In this document: in pieces, positions 36,747-50,050 of the stretch
How the letters are laid out: each line of letters begins with the position of its first letter
Numbering within the stretch: position 1 is the stretch's first letter
Source: Patagioenas fasciata
Lineage: Eukaryota; Chordata; Aves; Columbiformes; Columbidae
Assembly: GCF_037038585.1 (NCBI RefSeq)
Contig: NC_092524.1
Coordinates: 50,119,001-50,183,000 of the forward strand
DNA: 64,000 nt
Direction of reading: 5' to 3'
Made by a program: the position numbers and the translations under genes
The notes under the pieces: model-generated
Database searches by the model: none
What the model was told of the DNA's origin: nothing
What the model saw: only the letters and a program-made list of their open reading frames with translations

Positions 36747-38805
36747 ATAATTAATTAAGGACCAATGGATCTGGATTATGTGTTTTCTTCCTCTTTCAAA
36801 TAATGTGCTCAAGTGCTGGAGATGTATGCACAATTCAAAAGCAAGACTGAAAATGAAGACATGCATTTATTTATTTAGTTATTTATTTTATTTCTGTCCA
36901 GGCTAGTGGGAAGTGTCTGGAGATTTCAGTTGTCCTCTGAATGACTTCTAGAGTAATTATTTTTTAATTTCTAACTAAAGGCATTAAAATCTTACCCTGG
37001 ATTTCCCAATCTATTTTCTGTTATGCCAATGTTTGGCATACTTTTTAAAAATACAAACCTGTCATATTGTGCTTTGTAAATCGCACTCAGAGTTGAATAG
37101 GTAGATTGAAAGAGAAGAGAGTCCAGACTGCTGCTACTTAAATTTCAGATCTGTTCACTGAAATTGCCAATTGTCATGTTAATGTGAAATGGAAGTAAAC
37201 TAAATTTGCTTGAATCAAGCAAACCTAAGACAGTGGACCACCAAATAGTTACTTTGTAACAACTACCACATTGTGGTAAAACAGCAATGCAGAATTTGCA
37301 GTAGACCATCTTCTAGAGGCATTATGTAATCACAGTGAATCAGGAATTAGAGATGCCTGTAGAAGAACAATAAATAAAACACATCAAAGCCCATAAATGC
37401 TCCGTAATTAATAAAATACATCCACAACAAGCAAAGAATGGCACTTTCCAACTGGCTTCACTTACAGAAGTCTTGGACAGATGAGCAAGTACTTGCTTGG
37501 TGTTAGTCAGCTTCTATTAATTACCTGCAGGTTTGTGGTTGGATTTTCTAACAAATTGATGAATTGAACTTGGGTATCTATTTTGTGAAATTTGATCTTC
37601 CATGGTTAGAGATCAAAGAAAAGAAGGTTTCAGCTGGATGGAGAAAAGATGCACTGACAGGCATTAAAGCTGTTCTAAGATGAATGAGAATGAATGATGA
37701 GTGCTTTTTGATATAGTTGTGGCTGTGCTAGTCAATGACTTTTAAACTCATGTGCTGTTCTGCAACTCTCCTTAAGCTCCTATTTCTAGTGTGGACTAGC
37801 TCATCTGTTTGATCACATGTTTCTCCTGGGACACTAGTACAGCTCATTATATGGAAACTTACAAGATTACTAAGGAGAGAAGATTAACATAATTTCATTT
37901 CTAATTCCCTGCCCACAGCTGAAGTGATCTAATTCTTATTGCTGATGAAGATACAGGATGGATGTACATGAGATGCTTCAGATTTAAGTGTTAAAAACTA
38001 TTTCTCAAAATAGGACTTGAGACTGAATAATTTGCGGTCATATTATACTCGACAGAAGGTATTACTATCCTAGAGTTAGTAGATACTGAATCTTTGGGGC
38101 AGAAAACATGCCACAGAAAAGTGTATTTTAAAGACTTTTCTGTTCCTCAAGTTGGAGTAACTGAAATAAGCAGCACTTTCTGATTTGGAATTGCCCTACA
38201 GATCACAGTTGGACTGTTTAGCTCAGGTTGATAGCAATAATGGCTTGCATCTTAGAAATAAAACCCTGCATATCCCCAGAGTTGTTTTGTCAAGGACACT
38301 GTAAAAGTAATTGAAGAACATAAGGAGAAAAATTGTACTGGTATAGGAACTTTGAAAACAAATTAATGTTACAAATGTGTTGTAAAAATGTGCTTTATTA
38401 GGCCATTGGTATGAACAGTAAGCAGTTATTTATTTTAAAAGAACTGAGATTGAATTACTTGAAATATTGACTCTTTCTCCTGTAAAGGCATCTCTTTTTG
38501 CTTTCTGAGCAGTGGCGGGGCAGTGCTCATCTTAAATGAGCATTTCAGTGCTCTCTGATGCATTGTCATCTCTTTCCTTCAGTATAGTCTAATTCAGCAA
38601 CATTTACAGATTATTGTCTAGTTACTTTTTCAGTTCTATGTGAACCATTGTTTATATATAAACTGACGTGGATTTAAATGTGTTAAGTACCGTTAGTGAA
38701 TATGAAGGATGTCTCTACCTGCATGAGATCTAGGCCTCTTCATTCCTCAAGAGTACTGTTCATTGCTCCATCACAAAATGTGGTACTCCCAAGTATCTCA
38801 AGTAG
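36747..38805. other. Unique AT-rich sequence
   Basis: No gene or repeat family recognised. A TTTA-type run occurs near 36863-36893. Confidence 0.55.
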
Positions 38806-39327
38806 GTTCAACAAGACCAAGTACCAGGTCCTGCACTTAGGTCACAAAAAACCCAGACAGTGCTACAGGCTTGGGGAAGAGTGGCTGGAAAGTTGCCTGG
38901 CAGAAAAAGATCTGGGGGTGTTGGTCAACAGGCAGTTTAACATGAGCCAGCAGTGTGCCCAGGTGGCCAAAAAGGCCAACAGCATCCTGGCTTGTGTCAG
39001 AAATAGCGTGACCAGCAGGACTAGAGGAGTGATCATTCCATTGTACCTGGGGCTGGTGAGGCTGCACCTTGAAATACTGTTTTCGGTTTTAGGCCACTCA
39101 CTACAGGAAAGACACTGAAGTACTAGAGAATTCAGAGGAGGGTGAGGAAGCTTGTGAGGTGCTTACAGGACAAGTCTCATGAGGAGCAGTTGAGCGAACT
39201 GGGGCTGTTTAGCCTTGAGAAAAGGAGGCTGAGGGGAGACCTTATTGCTGTCTACAACTGTCTGAAAGGTTATTGCAGCATGAAGGGTGCTGGTCTCTTC
39301 TTCCAAGTACTTCCAAGTAGCAAGTAA
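38806..39327 (+). pseudogene. Broken CR1 ORF2 C-terminal part
   Basis: The first frame runs to 39118 (stop) and holds [10 protein letters not shown] and [13 protein letters not shown]. Similarity continues in another frame at 39142-39327 ([20 protein letters not shown]), showing a frameshift between about 39080 and 39140. The remaining C-terminus, including the WNRLPREVV equivalent near 39418-39450, lies in yet another frame. Confidence 0.85.
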
Positions 39328-39590
39328 TAGGACAAGAAGAAATGGCCTCAAGTTGTGCCAGGGGAAGTTTAGATTGAATATTAGGAAAAATTTATTCACA
39401 GAAAGGGTTGTGAAGTAGTGGAACAGGCTGCTCAGGGAAGTGGTGGAGTCACCATCCCTGGAGGTGTTTAAAAGGCATTTAGACTGAGTTCTTAGGGACA
39501 TGGTTTAATGCCAGAGTTCTATTAATGGTTGGACTTCATGATCTTGAGGGTCTCTTCTGACCAAAATTCTATCACACAGTGATTCTAAAA
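38806..39590 (+). mobile_element. CR1 LINE fragment of a different subfamily, plus strand
   Basis: It starts inside the RT downstream of the catalytic block ([20 protein letters not shown]) and runs through the C-terminal region. The CR1 3' end reads GGTTGGACTTCATGATCTTG, then AATTCTATCACACAGTGATT. Wording such as [14 protein letters not shown] and [20 protein letters not shown] differs from the other copies in the window, indicating a separate CR1 lineage. Confidence 0.93.
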
Positions 39591-40500
39591 GTAAGAATTT
39601 TCAGGTACCATGTACCATAGAAATGAGCATTTTTAAAAGTCCCTGCATATCATGGTTTTTTTTGGTAATATCAAAGTCTCCCAGGAAAATTATGATTCAA
39701 ATTACTTAATTACAATAAGTTCATAAGTATGGTTGTGTTTTGTTTGTCTTTTTTTTTTTTTTTTTTTGAGATATGAAGGATGGCTATGGAATTTCAAATT
39801 TTTCCACTGAACTGAGGTCTGAACTTGAATCTACATGTGGAATTAATTGAACAGGCTTTAGTAACACCTGCATGTTTCCCCTTTTTGTTACTGTTCCATA
39901 TTAAGCATGGAGAGAGCTGGGGATGTTTTTTCCTGTAATTTATGGCATTGGTGTCTATTTGTAACAGTTTTAAAAATATTGTATAAACAGAAACATCATA
40001 AAACACTCATTAAAAAAGTCTTCTAAAGCCAGCAAAGAACAGACTTTCCATGGCAGCTAATGGTACAAAGGTGAATTGTTCTCCAGATGTGACAGCATTA
40101 AAATTTTCTGTCTTTGTAATACTGTTTTACCATGTATTTATGAAGTAAAAATAAAAGCTATATAAAAGAAAATTTTATGTCATGATATTTCATGATTATG
40201 GGAAGAGAGACTCAAAATTATGGGAGCTAATCTGTGATGGAGGCTATGCAAACTCATTTAGAAGGGATGATTTTACTAGCCACATTCCTCCTTATAGCTG
40301 AAGAGTGCTTTTGTTGCTGATAGTGACCTTCCTGAAAGAGTAAATAGTGTTTCAAGGGAATCTCTGAAAAACCTTTCACTTATCAGTAATTCTTTTTTCC
40401 CAGGTCTAAGCTTTATTTATTTTCTCTTCACTGTTGAAAAATTATATGCAAGGCAGGAAAGAGTGTCTTCAGTTTTATAAATTTCTTATGCTTTCTCCAC
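39591..40500. other. Unique sequence with T19 run
   Basis: No gene recognised. It contains T19 at 39749-39767 in an AT-rich context. Confidence 0.55.
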
Positions 40501-40760
40501 TCACAGAATCACAGAATTACAGAATGTTAGGGATTGGAAGGAACCTCGAAAGATCATCTAGTCCAATCCCCCTGCCGGAGCAGAAACACCTAGATGAGGT
40601 TACACAGGAATGTGTCCAGGCAGGTCTTGAATGCCTCCAGAGTAGGAGACTCCACAAACCCCCTGAGCAGCCTGTTTCAGTGTTCTGTCAATCTCACTGA
40701 GAAGAAGTTTCTTCTCAAATTTAAGTGGAACCTTTTGTGTTCCAGTTTGTATCCATTACT
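40501..40760 (-). mobile_element. CR1 3' fragment, minus strand
   Basis: The tail is TCACAGAATCACAGAATTAC, followed by GGGATTGGAAGGAACCTCGA. The body runs to about 40760, covering the 3' UTR and the last part of ORF2. It resembles the CR1 at 1959-2220 more than the degraded copies. Confidence 0.92.
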
Positions 40761-40827
40761 GTCATAGTGAAAGCTTTCTATTTTGACACTGTGACAAGCT
40801 ATTAGGTAAAAATAATCTGAGTATTAA

Positions 40828-40840
40828 TTTTTTTTTTGTT

Positions 40841-40871
<31 letters not shown>
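40828..40871. repeat. T run followed by (TTG)n microsatellite
   Basis: T10 at about 40828-40837, then about ten TTG/GTT units at 40843-40870. G/T-rich DNA (GGTT, GTTTT units) continues to about 40937. Confidence 0.88.
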
Positions 40872-41028
40872 CTGTGTGTATGTGTTTTGTTTGTTGGTTG
40901 GTTGGTTTTTTTTTGTTTTGTTTTGTTTTTTTTTCTTTAAGGATGACCTCTTTGTATACTACCTAAAGGAAAAGAACACAGAGTTTAATTCAACTAGCGT
41001 TACTAAATTGTTACAGAATTCTCAGACG

Positions 41029-41202
41029 GGGAAGGGAAGGGAAGGGAAGGGAAGGGAAGGGAAGGGAAGGGAAGGGAAGGGAAGGGAAGGGAAGGGAAGG
41101 GAAGGGAAGGGAAGGGAAGGGAAGGGAAGGGAAGGGAAGGGAAGGGAAGGGAAGGGAAGGGAAGGGAAGGGAAGGGAAGGGAAGGGAAGGGAAGGGAAGG
41201 GA
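41029..41202. repeat. Perfect (GGGAA)n microsatellite, about 35 units
   Basis: There are 34 complete, uninterrupted GGGAA units and a partial one (174 bp), ended by GACAG. The plus strand is all purine. Runs of three G with two-base AA loops fit the canonical intramolecular G-quadruplex pattern many times over. The GREGK-type frame across it is not a gene. Perfect purity suggests recent or continuing expansion, or a length fixed arbitrarily by assembly. Confidence 0.98.
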
Positions 41203-44200
41203 GACAGAAAAAAAAAAAGCCCTTATTTATACACTAGATAATAGAAGAAGATCATAGTGGAACAGAGGTGAGGAAGAAAGATAAATGTCTTGTATTAAAA
41301 TACAAGAAAAATAATAGCAATTGGAAACACCAAGAAGCTTGTGAGTAACATTAAATTTGTTAAAAACATATTACTGGACTTCTCAGGTTACTCTGAATAC
41401 TTGGTGTCTTATTTACATCCAAATGAATTTTAATATTATTTTAATCTGTTTACATAACCGTTCTTGAGATATTTATTTTCTTGAAAAATCTCCTCTTCCA
41501 GTGTGGAACTGCACAGCAGCTGGTAAAATCAAATCTCTGGATTGACCTGGTGAGGGATTCTCAGCAGTTGAAAACAGGAATAACTGTTTTTTTAGCCAGT
41601 TTGCAAATGGATTCATTCCTGGATAGTGTGGATAGCACTTTGGCAGAAGTACTATAGCTATGTTAATGGTTTTCACGTTTGTATATGTAGGCAGGCTTCT
41701 ATTTTTCTAAGTAATTTTCTTTACTGCTGACCTATTCAAACCCTGTACTCATGTATCAGTTGGGATTTCATCACATAAATATATGGCCTTTTTCTGTGCA
41801 TTTGAGTTCTTCTCATTGTAATGCTGATTGTCTCCTTCTGTCACAGTTCTCTTGTTCTATTAGTGTGAATGTCATATTTTTATTGAATGACCTTTGCTTA
41901 ATCTAATCCTACATCTCCAGTTAAATTTATCACAATCTGTGAATATTTTTTTCTGTTTGAAAGATAGTGCTAAGGAGATCAGAAATACCTCTGTTTTAAA
42001 ATATTTTTTTCTTAAATAACTTCACAAATAAAGCTGTTGTATATGTAGAGGACAGAGTAAAATATATGAAGTAGCACCACAGTTCACTTTTCTTAAAACA
42101 TATTTCAATGAAAAAATGTATATATTGAAAAAAAAAATTCCAGCAAGTTGAGAAAAATTACCAATGTCATTATGAAACTGATGTAAAACCTATACCTGAG
42201 GCTATCTTTTGTTTTTGCAGATAGCTATAACTCTTATTTTTTAATGTCCTCTTGAGTCACTGAAATTATGTATGTTGCTTATAATCAATATTTTATGGTC
42301 TTGCTAGGTGTAAGAGAATTCACAGTTCCAGAGTTAAGATCAGGGTTTGAAAGAACTGGAATTAGTTTACATATTTCTGGAAGCTAATTGTTTCAAGAGA
42401 TTAGAACACTGGATCATTGGAGTGAGGCAAATAGTAGATTTACATGAACTCTGTCATAGCAAAATAAACTTCTTGCATGAATGTTACTTTTTTCAAATCT
42501 GGAGTTTACTGTTCTGATATTAAATTCTGGGACACAAAAACACAGATTAGTTGAAGACCTCTCACGGAGATATGTCTGAGAATTGCTCAGACAAAAGCTA
42601 TTCTTTTCTAGTACTTCTTGCAAACAAGACTGAAAAAGGTTTCTGGCCCTCATTCATATTCTCCTGAACCACAAGAATCTGCAGACTAATGAACTGAGAA
42701 TACAACATGCACACCAAAGAATTAATTCATCAGCCAGAGAGTCATAACTGGAAATTTTCCCCAATGCATGTTGGTTGCCACTGCACATGGGTACCATATT
42801 TTTAAGTCTGTTAGACTGTCCTTTGCATAAAGCCCTGTCACCCTTTGAGATGTGGACTTAAAAGCTTAGCTCTGAAGAGGAACACAACACTAGCATTTCA
42901 CACCAGAAATTTATCTAGCCGTGAATGGAGTCTGTTACAGTTCTCTACTCCTACCGATGTGGAAAAAAAAAAAAAAATCTGGAAACCTCAAGGTGAACAA
43001 TTATGGAAATTTTCTCCTAACACCTCTTAAATGGTATTTGGATTATGAACAGACCTGTGAGAATAAATATTTTTTCAGGTTTTTACTATATGCTATTTTT
43101 GCTATTTTTCTGTGAAGGTTCTCATTATCCATAGAGATATCTAATCCTTATTAGAATTCTCGGTTTCAGTATGGTCAGTAGTTTAATCTTATTTCCAAAG
43201 ATTAATTATACAGTATTTAAACATTTCTTTTTCTAACCTTTTGACTTCAACCAATGTTACTTATGAACATATGTTAACAGAAAGCATTTCTGTGTCTTGG
43301 ACTTTTTTCTAATTATTCAAATTATAAAGACAAACCTTGTAGGATTTAATCGAAATTAGTTTGCAAGGGTTGTACTTAAAAAGTGGTGAAAATAATTATA
43401 CATTTTATTCATCTGTTGAAAAGGAGAGGAACTTTTCAGTGAAAATGAGAGACTTGGATTAGAAAAGAGAGATATATACACATCTATATAATATATATTT
43501 ATGTATTTTATATTATCTATACATGCAAAAATTAATTCTGGACTCACTCATCAAAGCAAAACAAAACCAAGCAATTAGAAAGCACACTGGATTTGGTCCA
43601 AATACTTATTTGCAATCTTGGTTTCTTTGTTCAGACATCAGTTCTGCTGATGTATTTACATTGCAGAATGTAAACTAATTTGTGGCACTTACATCATTAC
43701 CTAACAAGCTGTTGATCATCTTCCATGTTGTGAAATTCTCTAACGTATTATAAAATCCAGCATTTCTCTGGTTTGGAATACTCTTGGTTCATTGCTTACA
43801 CTTTTCCTTTAAGGAATGGAAACAGATGTTTTCAAAATGCTGTCTATATATCCAATGGGACTCTAAGGTGAAGAATAACACAATCATACTGTACTCAGAT
43901 ACTTCACACTCTTTTTGTGCTGACTTTCCTTTAGCATAATTTTCTTTTGCTTAATAAGGTAAATACTATAAGAAATGGAGGGAGAATGATTTTATTAATA
44001 CTTATTAGAAATACATTTAATAAAATCACAAAGACAATGTAGAATTTGTTGGTAGCATGATACACCATGAAAAGCATGGTGCACCAAATTTTATCAGAGA
44101 ATAACATAGTGAAAATCCTCTCCACTCTCTTTAATGATGGAAATATTGGCTGGAAGTAAAGTTTTATGTTTTATGTATTTTATTAGTTATGATAGTTGTT

Positions 44201-47199
44201 TATGCTAACTTTATTTTCCCTCAAAATCTATACTCCATTGTTCCTTCTGAAATTCAGTATTTGGAGAAATTAGCTTATTTTAGCTTTTTCTGCCTGGATT
44301 TGTCTGTTCCAAGAGATGATGAACTAACAAACTCAGGTGTTCTACTAACAGGACACACATGGAATGGCCAGCAATAGTGCAGTTTTTCCATTTCTTTCAA
44401 GCAAGCTTCATTTGAGAAGGGTGGACTCTGAACCTATTAAGTATGGCCAGATTCAGTGGCTTAGTGAATTACATCTGTAGTCTTTTTTGCTATGACTATA
44501 ATTGCATGAAAATTTTTCTCTTGATTTTTCTACAGTTCTATACAGATTTCACGTTTCTGATTCAGAGGAACTAGATAGATATCAGTACAAATTCATTCCA
44601 CAAAAATCTTTGAATAGCAATTTTTAATATTATTTATATTATTTATTGCCATTAGTATTATAGTATCTGCATGCCAAGATACGTCTTTGTATAAATTTAC
44701 ACACTCATCTAATTCTCTTCACACTACTAATGCAGATGCAAGCTTCCACTGTGCTTATTCACTACCTCAATTTTAATAAGTAAAAAATTATTAGAATTGC
44801 AGGTAGTGATAAACCTGTTTCTGGAAAGCTGAAAATTTGAGATCCCGCCATGAAAACTCTAATATTAGGCCATAGATGAAAGAAAGGATAAAGAAACAAC
44901 ACAGAAAGATCCGATAAGCTCTGCTATCACAGGTAAACATGCAAGGAGAACCAGGTAATGCTTTATGATTTAAATGTAGCTCAGAGTATTTATGAATCAA
45001 TAACTATTGCGAGTTAATTTGTGAAAGAGTGTGGAATGCTTGTAGGACTCTTCTGTCATTTACGGCTGGCGAGAAGTTGCTCTGCTTATGTTAATTTCCT
45101 TTTTTTTCTGTCTAGAAACTGTATTTTGATAGTAGATCTGCCATACACTGCCACAATCTATCCTAAAGTTGGATGTCTTTCATTAATAAATAAAGCAATT
45201 TTCATTTCTAGGCTGCCCTCAACCCCCTAAAAATCTCATTTAGGATTTTTAGTCATCAAAGGATAATGAATAAATTAGCTTGTCAGATAGAGTAAGTCTT
45301 ATACAGTTGCATTGATTGAAATTAAGTCCTCACTGAGGGGGAAAAAAAAAAAGAAAGTACTTTTACATTGAGTGACTAGCTCACTTAGATAATCTCAATA
45401 AAAACTTCTAAAAGGCACAAAAGACAGAATTTTATCTGAATGCAGCTAATTCTTATGAGTATAAGCAGCTGACAGGTATTTTGTTGACTAGGGTTACTGT
45501 TGTTTTTTGTTCCATTAAGCTACATATCCCAGAATTAAAAAAAAAAAAAAAGGCATTTATTTCTTTTTTTCTTTGAAAAAATAAAACCAAACCTTGATAC
45601 TAATTTTTTTTTTCTGCAAAGGAAAAGAAAAATCAGCACTTTCTGAGGCAGTTGTATGAAGCCATAGTTACAACCATGCAAACAATAACTGCAGCCTAAT
45701 AACTTCAAGAACAAATATAACCTTTAGCAATTTGGTGTTCATTATATATTCTGAGGTAGGAAGAGGAGAAAAGGAACAGAGGGAAGTAAAGCACTGGAAA
45801 GTTTCCCTATAATTTCATTATTTTACTCGTACTTCCTAATCAATCCACTCTATTAACTCATTTGCCATAAGACTTGAATTCAGTTTTTTAAAACATATTG
45901 AATTTAAAATACTTCCTTTATTACTTTCACCCTGTTGCATGCAAATAGCTAGAGAACCATGCCCTTTGTCTGAGCAAAACATAAATTCCACAAGGAATTA
46001 TTTTAATAGGATGCATTCTGCAGCAGTATCTTCTTTACCATTATCTTTGAGTCAAAGGCCTGTTTAGAGCAAGTCTAGAAAGTTTTTTCCCTAATGCTAT
46101 ATGGTTTGCATTACCATTCCAGAGCATTATATTATAGTACATAATACATATATATAGTGTCTACATACATATATAATATGTACATTATTTTGACATTCCT
46201 TTGGTCTTACTACTGGATTTATTTAACAGATTTTTACATTCTATTACATCCATTTTATAAGGGTTTGTGTAACACACGTAGACTTCAATTGTGTTAGAAT
46301 TCTAACTGTTAAACTTCTGTTTGAATTCCTAAAGAGTTTGTCTACCCCTTCTTTTAATTTCATTTTCTTTGCTCTTTTAAGCACCACTCAAGGCAAAAAT
46401 CAGTAAAAGCTCCCCTTGAGAGCCCCACTTACAATTTCTGTTTCTGAGTCTAAAGAGTGGTTCAGTCTGCAATGATCTAAAATAAACCCTGGGCACTTCT
46501 GAAGTTGTGTGAACATGTGAACTAATTAAAATTTTGGTAATCTTTGTATGGCCTCACAGGAATCTTTAAAATATTTAAATATTTAAAACTCTTACTCTTT
46601 TGTATCATTATCAGCTTAACAAATTAAAAAAAAAAAAGAAAGAAGATGACAACTGTGAAGAAACTCAAAAGATCATCTGTTCAAAAGTGGTTTAAGATAG
46701 CCTAAGGAAGGTACTTTACAATATGCAATAGAAACCATAAAGAAAATTCTTCAACCTACCTAGTTAGTCCATTTCCATATTTCTTTGCTCTTTCAGGTGA
46801 AAGTTTTTTTGTATCTTTTTTTTTTTTTCCAAAAAACTTCCCGTTATTATTTTCTTACATTATTAGGCAGAGAGTATAGTAAATTATTCTTTTGTATAAT
46901 AACCTCTAAAACATTTAAATAACATTTTCATGTTTTTCTTCAGTCTTTTATTCTGGAGATTAAACAACTATTTTAGCTTTTTATCTTTGTTTTCCAAGAC
47001 TTCTTAATAGAAAAAGTTGAGATAAATAAACAAGGGTGCTAATTTGCCTATCCTTCTTATACAGTAGAGTTCAAAACTGATAATTTCTATTAAAAGACAA
47101 TTGAGAGAAAGAGCTTATTTTATAAACACTACATGACTTTCTGTGTAATCATGGTGGAATATTTCTGAATACAATCTACCACTCCTACTGAGCAGAGCA
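41203..47199. other. Unique AT-rich sequence with homopolymers
   Basis: No gene or transposon recognised. Simple tracts include A15 at 42963-42977, A16 at 45537-45552, AT-rich runs near 43465-43520 and 46120-46190, and other A/T runs. Frames are short and without motifs. Confidence 0.5.
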
Positions 47200-47221
47200 G
47201 GATGATTTTTTTTTTTTTAAA

Positions 47222-47575
47222 TGTCCTCTATCCTCTTAATGCATTCCAGAAAGATGTTTGTCCCATCTACACTGATGTTCTGTGCTTGACCCTTCTTCAC
47301 TCTGATATTCACATCTTTGTGTGGAACACCCTGACTCTCTACTTATTCTCCATTTTGTACTTGTGCTTCTGATTTTCCTGGTGTAGTTCTTTGTACTTCT
47401 CTTTGTTGAAGTTCTTTGTGTTGACTTTGGATCATTCTGCATTTATCAGAATCAGTTTGAATTCTAGTTCCATTATTCAGAGTGCTCATAAAGGTTTTTG
47501 CTGTCATCCAAAAATTATATAGATTAATTTTCAGTTTCACATTCCAAATTAATAGAATATCTCAATTAATATTAA
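47222..47575 (-). pseudogene. Possible decayed coding fragment, unidentified
   Basis: On the minus strand a single frame from about 47573 to 47223 is open for roughly 117 codons, apart from one in-frame TAA (near 47346-47348). It has a polar, Q/K/E-rich, coding-like composition, with residues such as FMSTLNNGTRIQTDSDKCRM before the stop and NIRVKKGQAQNISVDGTNIF after it. The frame ends at about 47220 and is followed on the minus strand by an A-rich run (T run at about 47208-47219 on plus). This could be a decayed exon, a retrocopy end or chance. I do not recognise the protein. Confidence 0.25.
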
Positions 47576-49782
47576 TTAACTAATTCCAGTTCATCAAGCC
47601 TTAATGTTCCCTACCTTAGTTTGTCATTTTTTATCTCCTAAAAGAAAAAAAAGATAGTATAAGAATTTCTAAATAAACAGTATTTCTTACAAATAAATGT
47701 CTATTTTTCTAGCAGTAAGTTTTTCTTCATAATTTTCAGCTCTATATAGACACTTGACCACATTTTGACATTTGCTGTCATTGCACTTTTACATTTGGTC
47801 TAAGTGTAGATAAACACTAACGTTATTTCACAGAATTGTGGCAACCAACATGCAACACGGTATGTATTCAAGTACATGCACACATCTGCTTGCATACCAG
47901 CTGCAAAAGAAAAGTTTGAAAAATGTACATGATTATTTGTAGAAACTTTCAACCACTGTGGAAAACCCTGCTTTATTTTCAGGTTATTCTCAGACAGGAA
48001 AATAGAAACAATCTATTTAGTAAATTATTTTTTTTTCTTAAAGTCATCAGCAGCATTTCTTGATACACCTCTGTCAGGAGGCAGTAACAAGCAGCTGGCA
48101 GTGGATGAGATGGTAACTTCTTCAGCTGACACAGCTGCCTCTGAAAAATGATGTGTGAACAAGCCATAAATCATTCTCATTGCAGAGGAATATTTAGTAA
48201 ATGCCTTTCAAAGCCTTTATTGCTTCCTCTCTCTAAGAACTATGAGTAAATTATTGGAATAGAGATCAAATGTGAGAAAAAGCTTATTGAAATAGCCACT
48301 ACTCTTTTATGACCTGTATCCCACGTACATTTGAAACTTTCTATAACATTTTCATTTCAACCATGAAACTGTAAAAAAATCTCAGTCTAATTTATCATCT
48401 TGAATGTTTTAATGACCAAAGATGCTGTGTGAATGCTTTGGACAAATAACTGTCTTTGGCGTGAAACATATTGAATGAGAATGGAGGGAAATGATTCACT
48501 GTTGAAAAGACTATATTAAACAAGAAATAATGAGTTTTAACTACTTACTTTCTATCTCCAAGACATTCCTGAGAGTATCCAACAAGCTCCAGGTGTGTCC
48601 TTCATAATTTGCCCAGTGAAATGATAAGCCCATTCTTATTGATAGCATTATCTAACATTAATCTCATGTATTCAACATATAGTCCACATGAAGTCACTGC
48701 AACTAATAACATTTCAGCATATATTGGAGAGCCATTACACAGATTCCCTATTGTCCTGATTAGTATTACTAACTAAGTATTACTATTTAGGTCTTAGTTA
48801 TAAATTGAATTAATGTTATACCTGTTGGTTTCAATGGCATTATACTTCCATTTACAACTGAGTTATTTTTAAAAAGGGAAAATACAACAGGTTTTATTAA
48901 TGGAAATGAGACAGTTCTGTCAAGTATGAAAACAATAAATTCAATCTCCCCAGTAAAGAAAAGGAGACTTATAAATCCGGCTTCATACCTGCAATTACCA
49001 ACTCTGTAGTCTAGGTGGACTCCAAATGGCGATAAGCCATCTACACAGCTGATCAAGGCACTGATGTGTTACGCATACACAGTGCAACCTTTCTACAGCA
49101 AAAATTAGTATCCTGTAGATATTTTCATTACTGAATTTAGAAAACCATCCACGAGACAGCTGAATGACCTGCAAGAAGCAGTATCTGCAATGAAAACATC
49201 ATAAGAATGACACATTATATAAGTGCAAAGAGAATTTGAAGAGATAACAAGGTTTAATTAAGTGTATTTTCTGACTGGAATTCCTTCCTGCTGCTGTTTG
49301 GAAGATTTTTGCTTTCTTTTTCAATTAACTTTCTGAAATTGTGGAAGAGATGATGAATAATGAGATGAATCCAGAGAAAACTACATGAATCAAGAAATAC
49401 AGGAAGAAAATATCTTCAGACAGGAATAACCTTATTGGAATTTAAATTCTTCAATGAATCAGTACAGACAGACTTGTAACTAGGGTAAAAAGAACAGAAG
49501 ACTTTAATATGCCTGGATTTTCATAGTACTGGGCTAGACATTGCCACTATCCTGTTATTAGTCCTTTTTGAGAGAGGTAAAAGTACTCAAAGACATAATG
49601 TCATGCTAGCACTGAGGCCTAGTATTTAGAGGCCTCTGAGCAGGTGGGCTGCTGAGGCAAAGGGAAAAGAATCTCTCAGTTCAGGACAGAAGGGATCTGC
49701 AGAGTTTCCAGTGAAATATTTTTCTTTTGTGGCTTTTGTGGCTATCACCTTCTGTAAGGTGATAGACAAAATGTTTGGTTAT
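47576..49782. other. Unique AT-rich sequence
   Basis: No gene recognised. A perfect small hairpin (10-bp stem, CTGT loop) at 49742-49765 precedes the CR1 tail. Confidence 0.5.
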
Positions 49783-50050
49783 AGAATCACAGGACTGCAT
49801 TGTAAAGACCTTTAAACATGATCTAGTCCAACTCCCATGCCGTTGGCAAAGAGATCTTTCACTGAATTGGATTGCTCACAATCACATCCAACGTGATCTT
49901 GAATACTTCCAATGATGTGGTTTCTACAGCTTCTCTGGGCAACCTGTTCCAGTGTCTCACTCCTTGTTGTGAAAAGTTTCTTCATAATGTTCCATGTAAA
50001 TCTACACTCTTTCAGTTTAAAATTGTTACCTCTTCTCATGTGGCTACTTC
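49783..50050 (-). mobile_element. Old CR1 3' fragment, minus strand
   Basis: AGAATCACAGGACTG, then GATCTAGTCCAACTCCCATG, mark the 3' end. Internal landmarks such as TTCTCTGGGCAACCTGTTCC and GTTTCTTCATAATGTTCCAT correspond to the CR1 C-terminal coding region. Divergence is high. Similarity fades around 50050. Confidence 0.85.

Noticed and set aside
40876..41241. 121-codon frame with GREGK-type repeats
   Set aside because: It is simply the translation of the GGGAA microsatellite and shows no coding signal outside it.
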